64,000 bases of DNA from Desulfovibrio sp. (GTDB lineage: Bacteria > Desulfobacterota > Desulfovibrionia > Desulfovibrionales > Desulfovibrionaceae), in NCBI GenBank assembly GCA_016218665.1, contig JACRDI010000010.1, positions 1 through 64,000 on the forward strand, in the 5' to 3' direction. The notes beneath the pieces are model-generated. The model saw only the letters and a list, made by a program, of their open reading frames with translations, ran no database searches and had not been told where the DNA came from. Below, one piece after another: positions 9,675 to 17,486 of the stretch. The translations under genes and the position numbers were made by a program. Each line of letters starts with the position of its first letter. Positions within the stretch are counted from its first letter, which is position 1.

Positions 9675-10067
9675 ATGCCCGCAACCGCCCGGCTCGACAT
9701 CGCCATCACGGACCGCAATCCGCATGTGCGCGAGTTTCTCTGCCGGGAGCTTGCCGGCCTGGGGCACCGGACGGACGCTCTGGGCGGCGCGGCGCAGCTC
9801 CTGGAGGCCCTTGGCCGGCCCCGGCCCCCGCAGGTGCTGGTGCTGGACCCCGAGGCCGCCGGGCCGAAGCTGGCCGAGGTGGGGCGCAGGCTCAAGGAAC
9901 GCGCGGGCGCTGTGCTGGTGCTGCTCCACGTGTTCGAGGGCGAGGAGGCCCAGCCGGGCTTCGAGGGGGCCCTGGTGGTGGAGAAGCAGCCGCACATGGG
10001 GGCGCTCAAGGCGGCGCTCAAGGCGCTGGCCGCGCAGCTTGGAAACGCGGGCGAGGAGAGGGCATGA
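9675..10067 (+). CDS. Degenerate receiver-domain protein
   Basis: 130 residues. The fold pattern is that of a CheY-like receiver: ITDRNPHVREFL at the start, VLVLDPEA placing an aspartate at the phospho-acceptor position, and a lysine in VVEKQP. The first acidic pair is reduced to a single Asp (DR), and the Thr/Ser switch position appears to be replaced by a hydrophobic residue. Phosphorylation is therefore doubtful. It has no output domain. The start at ATG 9675 follows AAGGAG and agrees with the sigma-54 promoter. The stop overlaps the start of the next receiver gene (ATGA), so the two are translationally coupled. Confidence 0.72.
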   Translation: MPATARLDIAITDRNPHVREFLCRELAGLGHRTDALGGAAQLLEALGRPRPPQVLVLDPEAAGPKLAEVGRRLKERAGAVLVLLHVFEGEEAQPGFEGALVVEKQPHMGALKAALKALAAQLGNAGEERA

Positions 10068-10450
10068 AGGTTCTTTTGGTGGACGACGAGCAGGACTTCC
10101 GCGAGACCCTGGCCAAGCGCCTGGGCCGCCGCGGCATCGAGTCCGAGACCGCCGGCAGCGCGGCCGAGGCCCTGGCCTGGCTGAAGCAGAACCCGCAGGT
10201 GGACGCCGTGGTGCTGGACGTGAAGATGCCCGGCATGGACGGCATCGAGGCTCTGAAGCACATCGCCGCCAGCCACCCCGGCGTGGCGGTGCTCATGCTC
10301 TCGGGCCACGCCCACGTGGAGACGGCCATGAAGGGCCTGGAACTCGGGGCGTTCGACTACCTCATGAAGCCCGTGGACATCGAGGAGCTGGTGTTCAAGC
10401 TCCAGGACGCCTGCGAGCACAAGGCGCTCAAGGGGGGCAAGCCCGCGTAG
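10064..10450 (+). CDS. Single-domain response regulator (receiver only)
   Basis: 128 residues forming one intact CheY-like receiver. It has the acidic pair in LLVDDEQDF, the phospho-acceptor aspartate in VVLDVKMPGMDG, the Ser switch in LMLSGHA and the lysine in LMKPVD. There is no DNA-binding or enzymatic output, so it probably acts by protein contact or as a phosphate relay. It overlaps the degenerate receiver upstream by four bases and precedes the TauE-type exporter by 91 bases. The partner kinase is not adjacent. Confidence 0.92.
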   Translation: MKVLLVDDEQDFRETLAKRLGRRGIESETAGSAAEALAWLKQNPQVDAVVLDVKMPGMDGIEALKHIAASHPGVAVLMLSGHAHVETAMKGLELGAFDYLMKPVDIEELVFKLQDACEHKALKGGKPA

Positions 10451-10541
10451 GGCGGCTCCTTCGGGATATGGAAACGAACCGGGGCCGGGCTTCGGTCCGG
10501 CTTTGGGTGAACGGAAACACTTTTACTTGGAGGGGAGATTG

Positions 10542-11798
10542 ATGGGCTTCGGAAGAGACGTCTTTGAATTTCTCAAGCAGGCGAGCGTGGCGCACGCCAA
10601 GTGGGACATGGAAATGTCCCTGTCCATCGTGAAAAGCAGGAAAAAGCTGGCCATCCTGGCCCTCATGGTCCTGCCCATTCTGCTCATCAACTTCGCGTTC
10701 GCCGCCGACATGATCGGCAGCAAGACCGCGTACGCCCCGGCCTTCTACACCAACACCATCTTCATCGTGTCCATCTTCGTGGGCCTGGCGGCCGGCCTCA
10801 TCACCGGCTGCATCGGCGCGGGCGGCGGCTTCATCATCACCCCGGCGCTCATGGCCGCGGGCGTCAAGGGCATCCTGGCGGTCGGCACCGACCTCTTCCA
10901 CATCTTCGCCAAGGCCATCATGGGCACCGCGGTGCACAAGAAGCTCGGCAACGTCTCCACCAAGCTGGCCATCGCCTTCCTGGTGGGCTCCGGCGCGGGC
11001 ACGGTCATCGGCGGCGCCATCAACACCGGCCTGTACAACAAGGATCCCCTGCTCTCCGAGATGTTCATCAGCTCCATCTACGCGGTGCTCCTGGGCTTCC
11101 TCGGCTTCTACGCCCTGTTCGACTTCCTCTCCGCCAGCAAGAAGGGCGAGACCGGCAGCGGCCATGACGCCCACGGCGGCTCCTCCGGCACCACGGGTCT
11201 GGCCACCAAGCTGCAGAACCTGAAGGTCGCCCCCATGATCACCTTCGACGAGGACTTCGTGCCCGGCGGCAAGCAGATCTCCGGCTGGATCGTGGCCGCG
11301 GGCGGCGTCATCGTGGGCATCCTGGCGGCCATCATGGGCGTGGGCGGCGGCTTCATCACCTTCCCCATGTTCGTGTACATCTTCGGCGTGTCCTCCATGA
11401 CCACGGTGGGCACCGACATCCTGCAGATCATCTTCACCGCCGGCCTGGCCGCGGTGGGCCAGTACGCCATCTACGGCTACGTGTTCTACACCCTGGCCAT
11501 GGGCATGCTCATCGGCTCGCTCCTGGGCATCCAGGTGGGCGCGCTCACCACCAAGGTGGTCAAGGGCATCCACATCCGCGGCTTCTACGCGGTGTCCATC
11601 ATCGCGGGCTTCATCAACCGCGTGGCCACCCTGCCCAAGAAGCTGGTGGAGCTTGAGATGATCAACATGGACATGGGCGTGGTGAACACCATCGAGTCCG
11701 TGGGCAACATCGTGTTCTGGATCGTCGTGGCCATCTTCGGCTTCTGGATCTTCAGCAAGTTCTTCGGCAACATCGGCAAGCTGCGTCAGGAGGCCTAA
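10542..11798 (+). CDS. TauE/SafE-family anion exporter (sulfite/sulfonate-type)
   Basis: This 418-residue inner-membrane protein has about nine hydrophobic segments arranged as two halves. Each half carries the family's glycine signature: GAGGGFIITPAL in the first, GVGGGFITFPMF in the second. A Gly/Ser/His-rich cytoplasmic loop (about residues 205-225) separates them. Families of this type move sulfite, sulfoacetate or related anions; the substrate cannot be read here. The ATG at 10542 follows GGAGGGGAG; an earlier GTG frame start lacks a ribosome-binding site. It is followed after two bases by a companion membrane protein and preceded by two receiver proteins under a sigma-54-type promoter, so expression looks signal-controlled. 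Confidence 0.88.
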   Translation: MGFGRDVFEFLKQASVAHAKWDMEMSLSIVKSRKKLAILALMVLPILLINFAFAADMIGSKTAYAPAFYTNTIFIVSIFVGLAAGLITGCIGAGGGFIITPALMAAGVKGILAVGTDLFHIFAKAIMGTAVHKKLGNVSTKLAIAFLVGSGAGTVIGGAINTGLYNKDPLLSEMFISSIYAVLLGFLGFYALFDFLSASKKGETGSGHDAHGGSSGTTGLATKLQNLKVAPMITFDEDFVPGGKQISGWIVAAGGVIVGILAAIMGVGGGFITFPMFVYIFGVSSMTTVGTDILQIIFTAGLAAVGQYAIYGYVFYTLAMGMLIGSLLGIQVGALTTKVVKGIHIRGFYAVSIIAGFINRVATLPKKLVELEMINMDMGVVNTIESVGNIVFWIVVAIFGFWIFSKFFGNIGKLRQEA

Positions 11799-11800
11799 CC

Positions 11801-12523
11801 ATGATTGTCAACAAGTCGCTGTTCAACAAAGGCCTTCTGCTGATGGCCTCGTTCTCGTGCATCTTCGTGTCGCTGTTCCTGCCCATCTGGGGCGGCGGCA
11901 AGAACGGCCTGGACGCCGCGGACGACATGTTCAACCGCCTGTCCAAGGGCTCCAGCTACTTCATTCCGGACGTGCAGAAGCAGGCCCTGAAGCTTGAGGG
12001 CAAGACCGTCACCGTCACCGCCAAGGTCAAGGACGCCAAGCTGGCCCCCCGCGCGGTGGAGAACCTGATCAAGGCCGGCGCCACCGCCGAGCTCAAGGAC
12101 GGCGCCGTCACCTACACCGGCGACCTGGGCAAGATCCTCGGCGCGGCCCTTGCCGACGCCGACGACATGTTCAAGAACAACGGCAAGGCCGTGCTGGAGC
12201 GCTACGGCGTGTCCGACAAGGACGGCGAGAAGGCCATCACCAAGGCCTGGTGGGTCGTGCTTGATCCCTCCATCAAGGAGCTGCAGAAGCAGAAGCTCAT
12301 CGAGGAGGCCAAGATCGTCGGCAACGTGAACAAGCGCGGCCTGGAGCCCGGCTACAACTTCTACGGCATCGCCGGCGAGAAGGTGCTGGACAACGTGCTG
12401 CCCCTGGTCGGCCTGCTGGTGTTCTACGTGGTGTACACCATGTGGTACGGCTACGCCATCTTCGACCTCTTCGGCGGCATCGGCATGGGCATGAGCAAGC
12501 CCAAGATCAAGAAGGAAGCGTAA
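11801..12523 (+). CDS. Membrane protein with extracytoplasmic domain, TauE companion
   Basis: 240 residues. One membrane helix near the N-terminus (about 12-30) and one near the C-terminus (about 200-222) enclose a lysine-rich soluble domain of about 165 residues, followed by a short basic tail. I do not recognise the domain. It starts two bases after the exporter's stop codon and ends at a strong terminator. It therefore appears to be the last gene of the receiver-receiver-exporter operon and may be an accessory subunit or periplasmic sensor of the exporter. Confidence 0.78.
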   Translation: MIVNKSLFNKGLLLMASFSCIFVSLFLPIWGGGKNGLDAADDMFNRLSKGSSYFIPDVQKQALKLEGKTVTVTAKVKDAKLAPRAVENLIKAGATAELKDGAVTYTGDLGKILGAALADADDMFKNNGKAVLERYGVSDKDGEKAITKAWWVVLDPSIKELQKQKLIEEAKIVGNVNKRGLEPGYNFYGIAGEKVLDNVLPLVGLLVFYVVYTMWYGYAIFDLFGGIGMGMSKPKIKKEA

Positions 12524-12548
12524 GCCTCCCTTTCCTCCCCGTTCCCTG

Positions 12549-12578
12549 CGCCCCCGGCGGTCATGTCCGCCGGGGGCG
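12549..12578 (+). terminator. Terminator closing the receiver/TauE operon
   Basis: A perfect 12-bp stem (12549-12560 with 12567-12578) and 6-nt loop are followed by a T-containing stretch (GTTTGCATTTT). The T-run is interrupted, but the stem is strong and well placed 25 bases after the stop codon. Confidence 0.8.
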
Positions 12579-12624
12579 TTTGCATTTTCCGCCCCGCGCC
12601 GCTATGGTTTGCACCTGGGGGGGG

Positions 12625-14769
12625 ATGTCTGTGGCCGGACTGTTCGACACGCTGCGCTCGCTCTTCGGGCAGGGAATGGTGCGCCCCGTCACCGACCAGG
12701 ACGACGTCCTGCGCATCGGGGCGGAGTTCCGCCGCCGGCACACCAACTTCCGCCTGCTGCTCACCGCGGGCAAGCGCCTCCTGTCCACCCTGGCCGACAT
12801 GGAGCGGGCCAAGGTCGACGGCCGCGTGTTCGGCATGGCCTTCCTGCGCGCCGGCACCACCTCGCTTTTCGTCAACACCCTGCGCATGATCCGCCACCTG
12901 GAGGCCCTGGCCCCCCAGAGCGCGGAACGCCTCATGCCCTGCCTGCGCGACGTTTCCGCCAGGGCGGAGGAAGTGCTGGGCCGCCGCCGCCCGCCCGCCT
13001 GCGGCCAGCTCGTGGCAGACATCGCCACCCTGGACGCCTCCCAGGCGGACCTCATGGGTGCGCGTCTGGCCGAGCTGGGCGAAGTCAAAAACCGCATGGG
13101 CCTGCCCGTGCCCGAGGGCTTCGTGGTGGACGCCTGCGGCTACGAGCTCTTTGCCGGGCAGCCCGGCCTGCGCGAGGAAATGGCTCGGCGCATCCAGAGC
13201 CTGTACGACGCCGGGGCCGCCACCGACGGCGCTGATGCCGACGAGGAACGCCCCCCGGCCATCTACGACGCCGATGACGCGTCCCTCACGGCCATGAGCC
13301 GCGAGATTCAGGCGCTCATCCTGGCCGCGCCCGTGCCCGACGAATTGGCCCAGGCCATCACGAGAGCCTGCGACCGCCTCATGCACTCCTGCGGGGGCAC
13401 GCACCTGTGCGTGCTGCCCGTGAGCCTGGGCGAGGGCGAAGGCTTCACCGGCTCCTATCCCGCGCAGTACAGCGTGCCCTGCGCCGACGCCGTGAATGCC
13501 TACCGCCGCGCCGTGGCCGACAAATACTCGGCCCAGGCCATGGCCCGCAGGCTCTCGCGCGGGGTGCCGGACATCGACGTGGCCCTGTGCGTGGGCATGC
13601 TGGCCGTTCCGGAATCGGCCATCCGCGGCACCTGCAACAGCTCCAATCCCCATGCCTCGGCCCATGCCGCCGGGCTGGAACCCGAGGACGGCCAGCGCCT
13701 GGCCGAGCTGGCCAGAAGACTGGAGGAAGGGTTGGGCGCGCCCGCCCGCTTCGAGTGGCTGCAAGGGCCCGACGGGGCCTTCAGCGTGTTGCGCTGCGGG
13801 CCGGAGCCCGCACCCGACGTGCTGGACGGGGCCGAGGAAGGCGCGCTCCAGCACGCCGGCCAGGCGGAAGCCGCGCGCCACTCGCACATGGAGGGCTCGC
13901 CCGTGCACACGCGCCTGTGCGAACTGCTGGACATCCTCTCGCCCCTCACCCTGCCCCCGCCGGAGAACCCCGGCTTCCGGGCCGCCAACTGCCGCACCCT
14001 GCGCGACATCGCGCGCATCGCCCACCAGCGCGGGGTGGACGCCATGTTCGACTTCGGCCGCAGCCAGCAGAACTTTTCCGAGCGCCAGGCCAAGCAGCTT
14101 TGGGCCGGGGGCGCCGCCATGCAGTGGTGGATCATCAACCTGGAGGACGCCTTCCGCGCGCCGCCCGAGGGCAAGTTCATCCGGCTGGAGAACATCGACT
14201 CCCCGCCGTTCCAGGCCGTGTGGGAGGGCATCAGCGCCTTTCCCTGGGCCGGGCCCCCGCCGGTGGACGCGCGCGGCTTCTTGTCCATCATGTACGAGTC
14301 CACCACCAACCCGGAGATTTCCATCACCGGCGACTTCGACTTCGGGGTGCAGAACCACATCCTGCTCTCCAAGGCCTACGTGTCCCTGTCCTCGCGTTTC
14401 GGCTACCACTTCGTCACCATCGAGGCCCTGGTGTGCAAACGCGCGCGGGAGAACTTCGTCAGCTTCCAGTTCCGCGGCGGCGCGGCGGAGATGACCCGCC
14501 GGGCCCGGCGCATCGCCTTCGTCTCCGGCCTGCTGGCCGAGTTCGGCTTCGCCATCGAGGTGAAAGAGGACGCCCTCATCGCCCGGGTGGAGGGGCTCCC
14601 TACCGCAGACCTCATGGACCGCCTGCGCGTGCTGGGCTACCTCATCATCCACACCCGCCAACTGGACATGATCATGCGCATACCCGAGCAGGTGCGCCTG
14701 CACCGCGAAAAGATCCTGCGCGAAATCGGCGAGATGCTGGCCGGCCGGCCGCAAGCTCCGCAGGAATAG
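12625..14769 (+). CDS. Degenerate PEP/pyruvate-binding (PPDK N-terminal-like) protein
   Basis: About 714 residues. The middle (about 145-400) resembles the ATP-grasp PEP/pyruvate-binding domain of PEP synthase. VKNRMGLPVPEGFVV and GEGEGFTGSYPAQYSVP stand where the true enzymes have their GIPVP and ASFAGQ motifs. The swivelling phosphohistidine domain and the PEP-binding barrel are missing. The C-terminal third (FGYHFVTIEAL, then FQFRGGAAEMTRRARRIAF) is a separate conserved-looking module I cannot name. Full PEP synthase activity is therefore unlikely. The start is uncertain: ATG 12604, ATG 12625 or GTG 12631. The last has the best spacing from a G-rich ribosome-binding site. It is followed closely by the DUF4911-type gene. 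Confidence 0.7.
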   Translation: MSVAGLFDTLRSLFGQGMVRPVTDQDDVLRIGAEFRRRHTNFRLLLTAGKRLLSTLADMERAKVDGRVFGMAFLRAGTTSLFVNTLRMIRHLEALAPQSAERLMPCLRDVSARAEEVLGRRRPPACGQLVADIATLDASQADLMGARLAELGEVKNRMGLPVPEGFVVDACGYELFAGQPGLREEMARRIQSLYDAGAATDGADADEERPPAIYDADDASLTAMSREIQALILAAPVPDELAQAITRACDRLMHSCGGTHLCVLPVSLGEGEGFTGSYPAQYSVPCADAVNAYRRAVADKYSAQAMARRLSRGVPDIDVALCVGMLAVPESAIRGTCNSSNPHASAHAAGLEPEDGQRLAELARRLEEGLGAPARFEWLQGPDGAFSVLRCGPEPAPDVLDGAEEGALQHAGQAEAARHSHMEGSPVHTRLCELLDILSPLTLPPPENPGFRAANCRTLRDIARIAHQRGVDAMFDFGRSQQNFSERQAKQLWAGGAAMQWWIINLEDAFRAPPEGKFIRLENIDSPPFQAVWEGISAFPWAGPPPVDARGFLSIMYESTTNPEISITGDFDFGVQNHILLSKAYVSLSSRFGYHFVTIEALVCKRARENFVSFQFRGGAAEMTRRARRIAFVSGLLAEFGFAIEVKEDALIARVEGLPTADLMDRLRVLGYLIIHTRQLDMIMRIPEQVRLHREKILREIGEMLAGRPQAPQE

Positions 14770-14776
14770 CCCGCCC

Positions 14777-15001
14777 GTGCGTTCCGAGACCCTGTACCTG
14801 CGCCTGCCGCGCGCCCAGGTGGCCTTCTTCCGCTTTCTGCTGGAGGCCCGCGAAGGCCTGGCCATGTTCACCTCCCTGGGTGCCGACGCACAGGGGCGCG
14901 AGGTGCTGCGCCTGCTCTTTGCCCCTGGCGGACGCCCGGGCGTGCGAGCCTTCCTGGCCGATGTGCAGATCGATTGCGGCCTGGAGATCCTGGCTGGATG
15001 A
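14777..15001 (+). CDS. DUF4911-type small protein
   Basis: 74 residues with a GTG start at 14777, seven bases after the upstream stop codon. The pattern is YLRLPRAQVAFFRFLLEAREGLA, split here as YLRLPRAQVAFFRF and LLEAREGLA, ending in DCGLEIL. It looks like the DUF4911 family, small ferredoxin-fold-like proteins common in delta-proteobacteria with no established function. There is no membrane segment. It is probably co-transcribed with the PEP-binding-like gene. Confidence 0.72.
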   Translation: MRSETLYLRLPRAQVAFFRFLLEAREGLAMFTSLGADAQGREVLRLLFAPGGRPGVRAFLADVQIDCGLEILAG

Positions 15002-15029
15002 GGCCCGCGGGGGAGCGCACACATTCTGT

Positions 15030-15068
15030 TGCACATCCTTGCTGCACTTGCGTGCACAAGTCTGCACA
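15030..15068 (+). repeat. Four phased TGCAC direct repeats
   Basis: TGCAC occurs at 15030, 15043, 15053 and 15063, spaced 13, 10 and 10 bases, so the last three lie on the same face of the helix. They end about 24 bases before a sigma-70-like -35 box, a place where an activator or repressor array would act. Confidence 0.5.
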
Positions 15069-15091
15069 TACCTGGTTCAAAACAGACACAG

Positions 15092-15120
15092 TCGTCACCG
15101 CGGCCATGTTGTATTATACT
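15092..15120 (+). promoter_or_regulatory. Sigma-70-type promoter
   Basis: -35 TCGTCA (15092-15097), 17-base spacer, -10 TATACT (15115-15120). The -10 box matches the consensus at five of six positions and lies in a locally A+T-rich patch. A transcript from here would start near 15127 and run into the terminator at 15285. Confidence 0.5.
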
Positions 15121-15143
15121 GAATTGATGAGATAAATCGTTGT

Positions 15144-15159
15144 TGGCACGGCCCGTGCT
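15144..15159 (+). promoter_or_regulatory. Sigma-54-like motif
   Basis: A perfect -24 box TGGCAC (15144-15149) is followed by GGCCC and GTGCT (15155-15159). The invariant GG and GC are correctly spaced by 10 bases, but the -12 box lacks the first T of TTGC. The sequence is also part of a short palindrome (GCACG/CGTGC), so it may have another meaning. Confidence 0.35.
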
Positions 15160-15284
15160 GATATGGGATTCAGATAGTGCGAAGGCGCGGGTCCGGGAGA
15201 CGAACACCAAACCCACCCACCCCAATCCCCACCCCACTGCCGGGCCAGCGTACGCAAGATCTGGACTCCTTCCCCCTCCTCCCG

Positions 15285-15313
15285 AAAAAGGGCCGCTGCA
15301 ACCGGCCCTTTTT
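15285..15313 (+). terminator. Intrinsic terminator
   Basis: AAAAAGGGCC (15285-15294) pairs with GGCCCTTTTT (15304-15313) around a 9-nt loop, followed by CC and a further T-run. No protein gene precedes it within 280 bases, which is what suggests a small RNA. Confidence 0.88.
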
Positions 15314-15479
15314 CCTTTTTCTGCGTCCGGCGCGCCCCTCATGACGACCCTGTCAAGACGCCAATCGCGTCCCTTTGCCGGCCAAAAACGTGCCCGTTTC
15401 GCCCGCGCCCAGAAGCCGGGGCTATACTCCCGCAACCGGTCCGGGCATTCCGCCCGTGCCGCAAGCAAAGGAGGAGCAC

Positions 15480-15848
15480 ATGGGCGGAGGCGGCGGCATT
15501 GATCCCGTTTCCCTGATCGGCAGCATGGTCTTCGGGTCGGTCATGGGCCCGGGCGCGCAGTCTTCGGGCGGGCGCGCGGACAACTCGGCGGCGGAGGCCG
15601 CAGTGGCGGAAACGGCCCGGCAAGAGGCCGAGGCCCGGCAGAAGGCTGACCGCAAGAAGGCCGAGGCCTCGCTTCTGGCCAAGGCCCGTCAGGCGGAGCG
15701 CGCCAGCCAGGCGGCGGAGGACGGCGGAGCTGCGTCCGCGTCCCTGGGCGGAGCTTCCGGCGCGCCGGGCTCCCCTGCGGCGGGTGTCGCGGCGGGCGTT
15801 GCGCCGGGCGTACTGTCGGGCCAGCTCAAGGCGAGGCTCGGACAATGA
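15480..15848 (+). CDS. Small Ala/Gly-rich protein preceding the phage connector
   Basis: 122 residues, starting at ATG 15480 after an AGGAGGAG ribosome-binding site. It opens with a glycine-rich MGGGGGIDP segment and has a charged Ala/Glu/Lys-rich helix (about 38-80) likely to form a coiled coil. The tail is Ala/Gly/Pro-rich. Its stop codon overlaps the start of the connector gene (ATGA), so the two are translationally coupled and it is probably phage-derived. I cannot assign a family. Confidence 0.65.
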   Translation: MGGGGGIDPVSLIGSMVFGSVMGPGAQSSGGRADNSAAEAAVAETARQEAEARQKADRKKAEASLLAKARQAERASQAAEDGGAASASLGGASGAPGSPAAGVAAGVAPGVLSGQLKARLGQ

Positions 15849-17392
15849 GCGCGCCCGGCACCATCACTCCCCAGGCCCGGCAGAAGGCCCAGGCCGCGCT
15901 GGACCGTTTGGCGGGCCTCGCCGCCGCGCGCGGGCACTGGGCCCCGGTGTGGCGCGAGCTGGCCTCGCAGATCATGCCCCGCAAGGGCCAGGGCGAGCCC
16001 GGCCCCGGCCGCGCGGGCGACGAGGCCGTCTTCGACTCCACCCCGGCGCACTCGCTGGAGCTGCTGGCCTCGGCCCTGGGCGGGCTGCTCACCAACCCGG
16101 CCCTGCCCTGGTTCGACCTGCGGCTGCACCGCCACGCCCGCGAGACGGACGAGGCCCGCGCCTTCCTGGCCGCCTGCCGCGAGCGCCTGCTGGCCCTGTT
16201 CAACACCGAGGCCACGGGCTTCCAGGCCTGCGTGCACGAGCTCTACCTGGACCTGTGCCTCTTCGGCACCGCCGTGCTCTACGTGGAGCCCGACCAGGAC
16301 AGTCTGGTGCGCTTCAGCGCGCGGCCCCTGTTCGAGGCCCACCTGGCCGAGGACGCCCGCGGCGTGGTGGACACGGTGATCCGCACCTATTCCCTCGCCG
16401 CCCGGCAGGTGTTCGAGCAGTGGGGCGCGGCCTGCAGCCCGGAGGTGCGCCGCCAGGCCGTGGAGAATCCCGAGGCCCGCGTGAACCTTGTGCACGCCGT
16501 GTTCCCCCGCGTGGAGCGCGACCCGGCCAGCCCGGCCAGCGCCCACTTCCCCTACGCCTGCCTGTTCGTGGAGCAGGACAGCGGCGCGCTGCTGGAGGAA
16601 TCGGGCTACCGCGAGATGCCCTACATGTGCCCCCGCTGGGCCAAGGCCTCGGGCGAGGCCTACGGCCGGGGCCCGGGCCTCACGGCGCTCTCCGACGTGC
16701 GCGTGCTGAACGCCATGAGCCGCACCGCCCTCATGGCGGCGGAGAAGATGTCCGACCCGCCGCTCATGGTGCCGGACGACGGGTTCCTGGGGCCCATACA
16801 TTCCGGGCCCGGCGGCCTGTCCTATTACCGCGCCGGCTCGCAGGACCGCATCGAGACCCTGCCCGTGCGCGTGGACCTGGGCGCGGTGGAGGCCATGATC
16901 GAGCGGCGCAGGCAGAGCATCCGGCGCATCTTCCTGGCCGACCAGCTGGCCCCGGAGGGCGCGGGCGGCACCGCCACGGAGGCCCTCATCCGCCAGGCGG
17001 AGAAGATGCGCATCCTTGGCCCGGTGCTGGGCCGCATGCAGACGGAGTTCCTGGCCCCGCTCATCGAGCGGACCTTCAACATCCTGCTGCGCGAGGGCGA
17101 GCTGCCGCCCTGGCCCAAGGGGCTGCCCCAGGGCTCCCTGCGGGTGGACTATTCCACGCCCGTGGGCCAGTTCCAGCGCCAGGCCGAGGCCGAGAACCTG
17201 GGCCAGGCCGTGCGCTACCTCCAGCCCCTGCTGGCCGGGGGCGACCCCTTCCACGTGCTGGACAACTTCGACCCGGACGCCATGGCCCGGCACGCGGCCG
17301 ATCTCTTTGGCCTGCCGGGCGAGTTCCTGCGGCCGCTGGAGCGCGTTCAGGAACTGCGGCAGACGCGGCAGAACGGAACCGTCTCCCCCTAA
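15845..17392 (+). CDS. Podovirus-type head-to-tail connector (portal) protein
   Basis: 515 residues. The protein resembles the bacteriophage head-to-tail connecting family (portals of T7-like phages, PF12236 type). Family-like stretches are WRELASQIMPRK near the start, FDSTPAHSLELLASALGGLLTNP about residues 59-81, WFDLRL, and a C-terminal region with ATEALIRQAEKMRILGPVLGR. A true portal forms the dodecameric DNA gate of the capsid. Length is normal and the frame is intact. It overlaps the small gene upstream and is followed by a gp11-like adaptor, but no capsid, scaffold or large terminase is present in this window. It is therefore a prophage remnant or domesticated cassette. GC content matches the host. 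Confidence 0.85.
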   Translation: MSAPGTITPQARQKAQAALDRLAGLAAARGHWAPVWRELASQIMPRKGQGEPGPGRAGDEAVFDSTPAHSLELLASALGGLLTNPALPWFDLRLHRHARETDEARAFLAACRERLLALFNTEATGFQACVHELYLDLCLFGTAVLYVEPDQDSLVRFSARPLFEAHLAEDARGVVDTVIRTYSLAARQVFEQWGAACSPEVRRQAVENPEARVNLVHAVFPRVERDPASPASAHFPYACLFVEQDSGALLEESGYREMPYMCPRWAKASGEAYGRGPGLTALSDVRVLNAMSRTALMAAEKMSDPPLMVPDDGFLGPIHSGPGGLSYYRAGSQDRIETLPVRVDLGAVEAMIERRRQSIRRIFLADQLAPEGAGGTATEALIRQAEKMRILGPVLGRMQTEFLAPLIERTFNILLREGELPPWPKGLPQGSLRVDYSTPVGQFQRQAEAENLGQAVRYLQPLLAGGDPFHVLDNFDPDAMARHAADLFGLPGEFLRPLERVQELRQTRQNGTVSP

Positions 17393-17399
17393 TGGGAGT

Positions 17400-17448
17400 C
17401 CAGAGGGCCCCGTGCCCTCTGGCGGGGTCCAAGGGGCAGCGCCCCTTG
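17400..17448. repeat. Tandem GC-rich hairpin pair, second copy
   Basis: CCAGAGGG (17400-17407) pairs with CCCTCTGG (17415-17422). After a CGGGGTC linker, CAAGGGGC (17430-17437) pairs with GCCCCTTG (17441-17448). The layout matches the pair at 32-82, including stem length and linker. There is no T-run, so it is unlikely to terminate transcription between the two phage genes. Confidence 0.55.
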
Positions 17449-17486
17449 CCCCCCAGACACAACATCAGACCGCAGGAGTGTGCACA

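Larger units (their letters stand above)
15127..15313 (+). ncRNA. Candidate small regulatory RNA
   Basis: A promoter-like segment (15092-15120, or 15144-15159) and a strong Rho-independent terminator (15285-15313) enclose 115-160 bases with no plausible protein frame. The segment just before the terminator stem is CU-rich (CCCCCTCCTCCC). Such single-stranded CU-rich stretches can pair with ribosome-binding sites in known small RNAs. There is no match to an RNA family I recognise. Confidence 0.35.
15002..15479. other. Gene-free region with phased repeats, promoters and a terminator
   Basis: 478 bases without a convincing protein gene. From left to right it holds phased TGCAC repeats (15030-15068), a sigma-70-like promoter, a sigma-54-like motif, a C-rich stretch and a strong terminator at 15285-15313. 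The last 165 bases lead to the phage-like gene at 15480. Together this looks like a short non-coding transcription unit. Confidence 0.55.

Noticed and set aside
15074..15082. GGTTCAAAA resembling a tRNA T-loop (possible attachment site)
   Set aside because: No five-pair T-stem, acceptor stem or other tRNA arms around it.
12451..15468. 1005-codon minus-strand frame
   Set aside because: Antisense to the PEP-binding-like and DUF4911-type genes, no ribosome-binding site, no recognisable domain.
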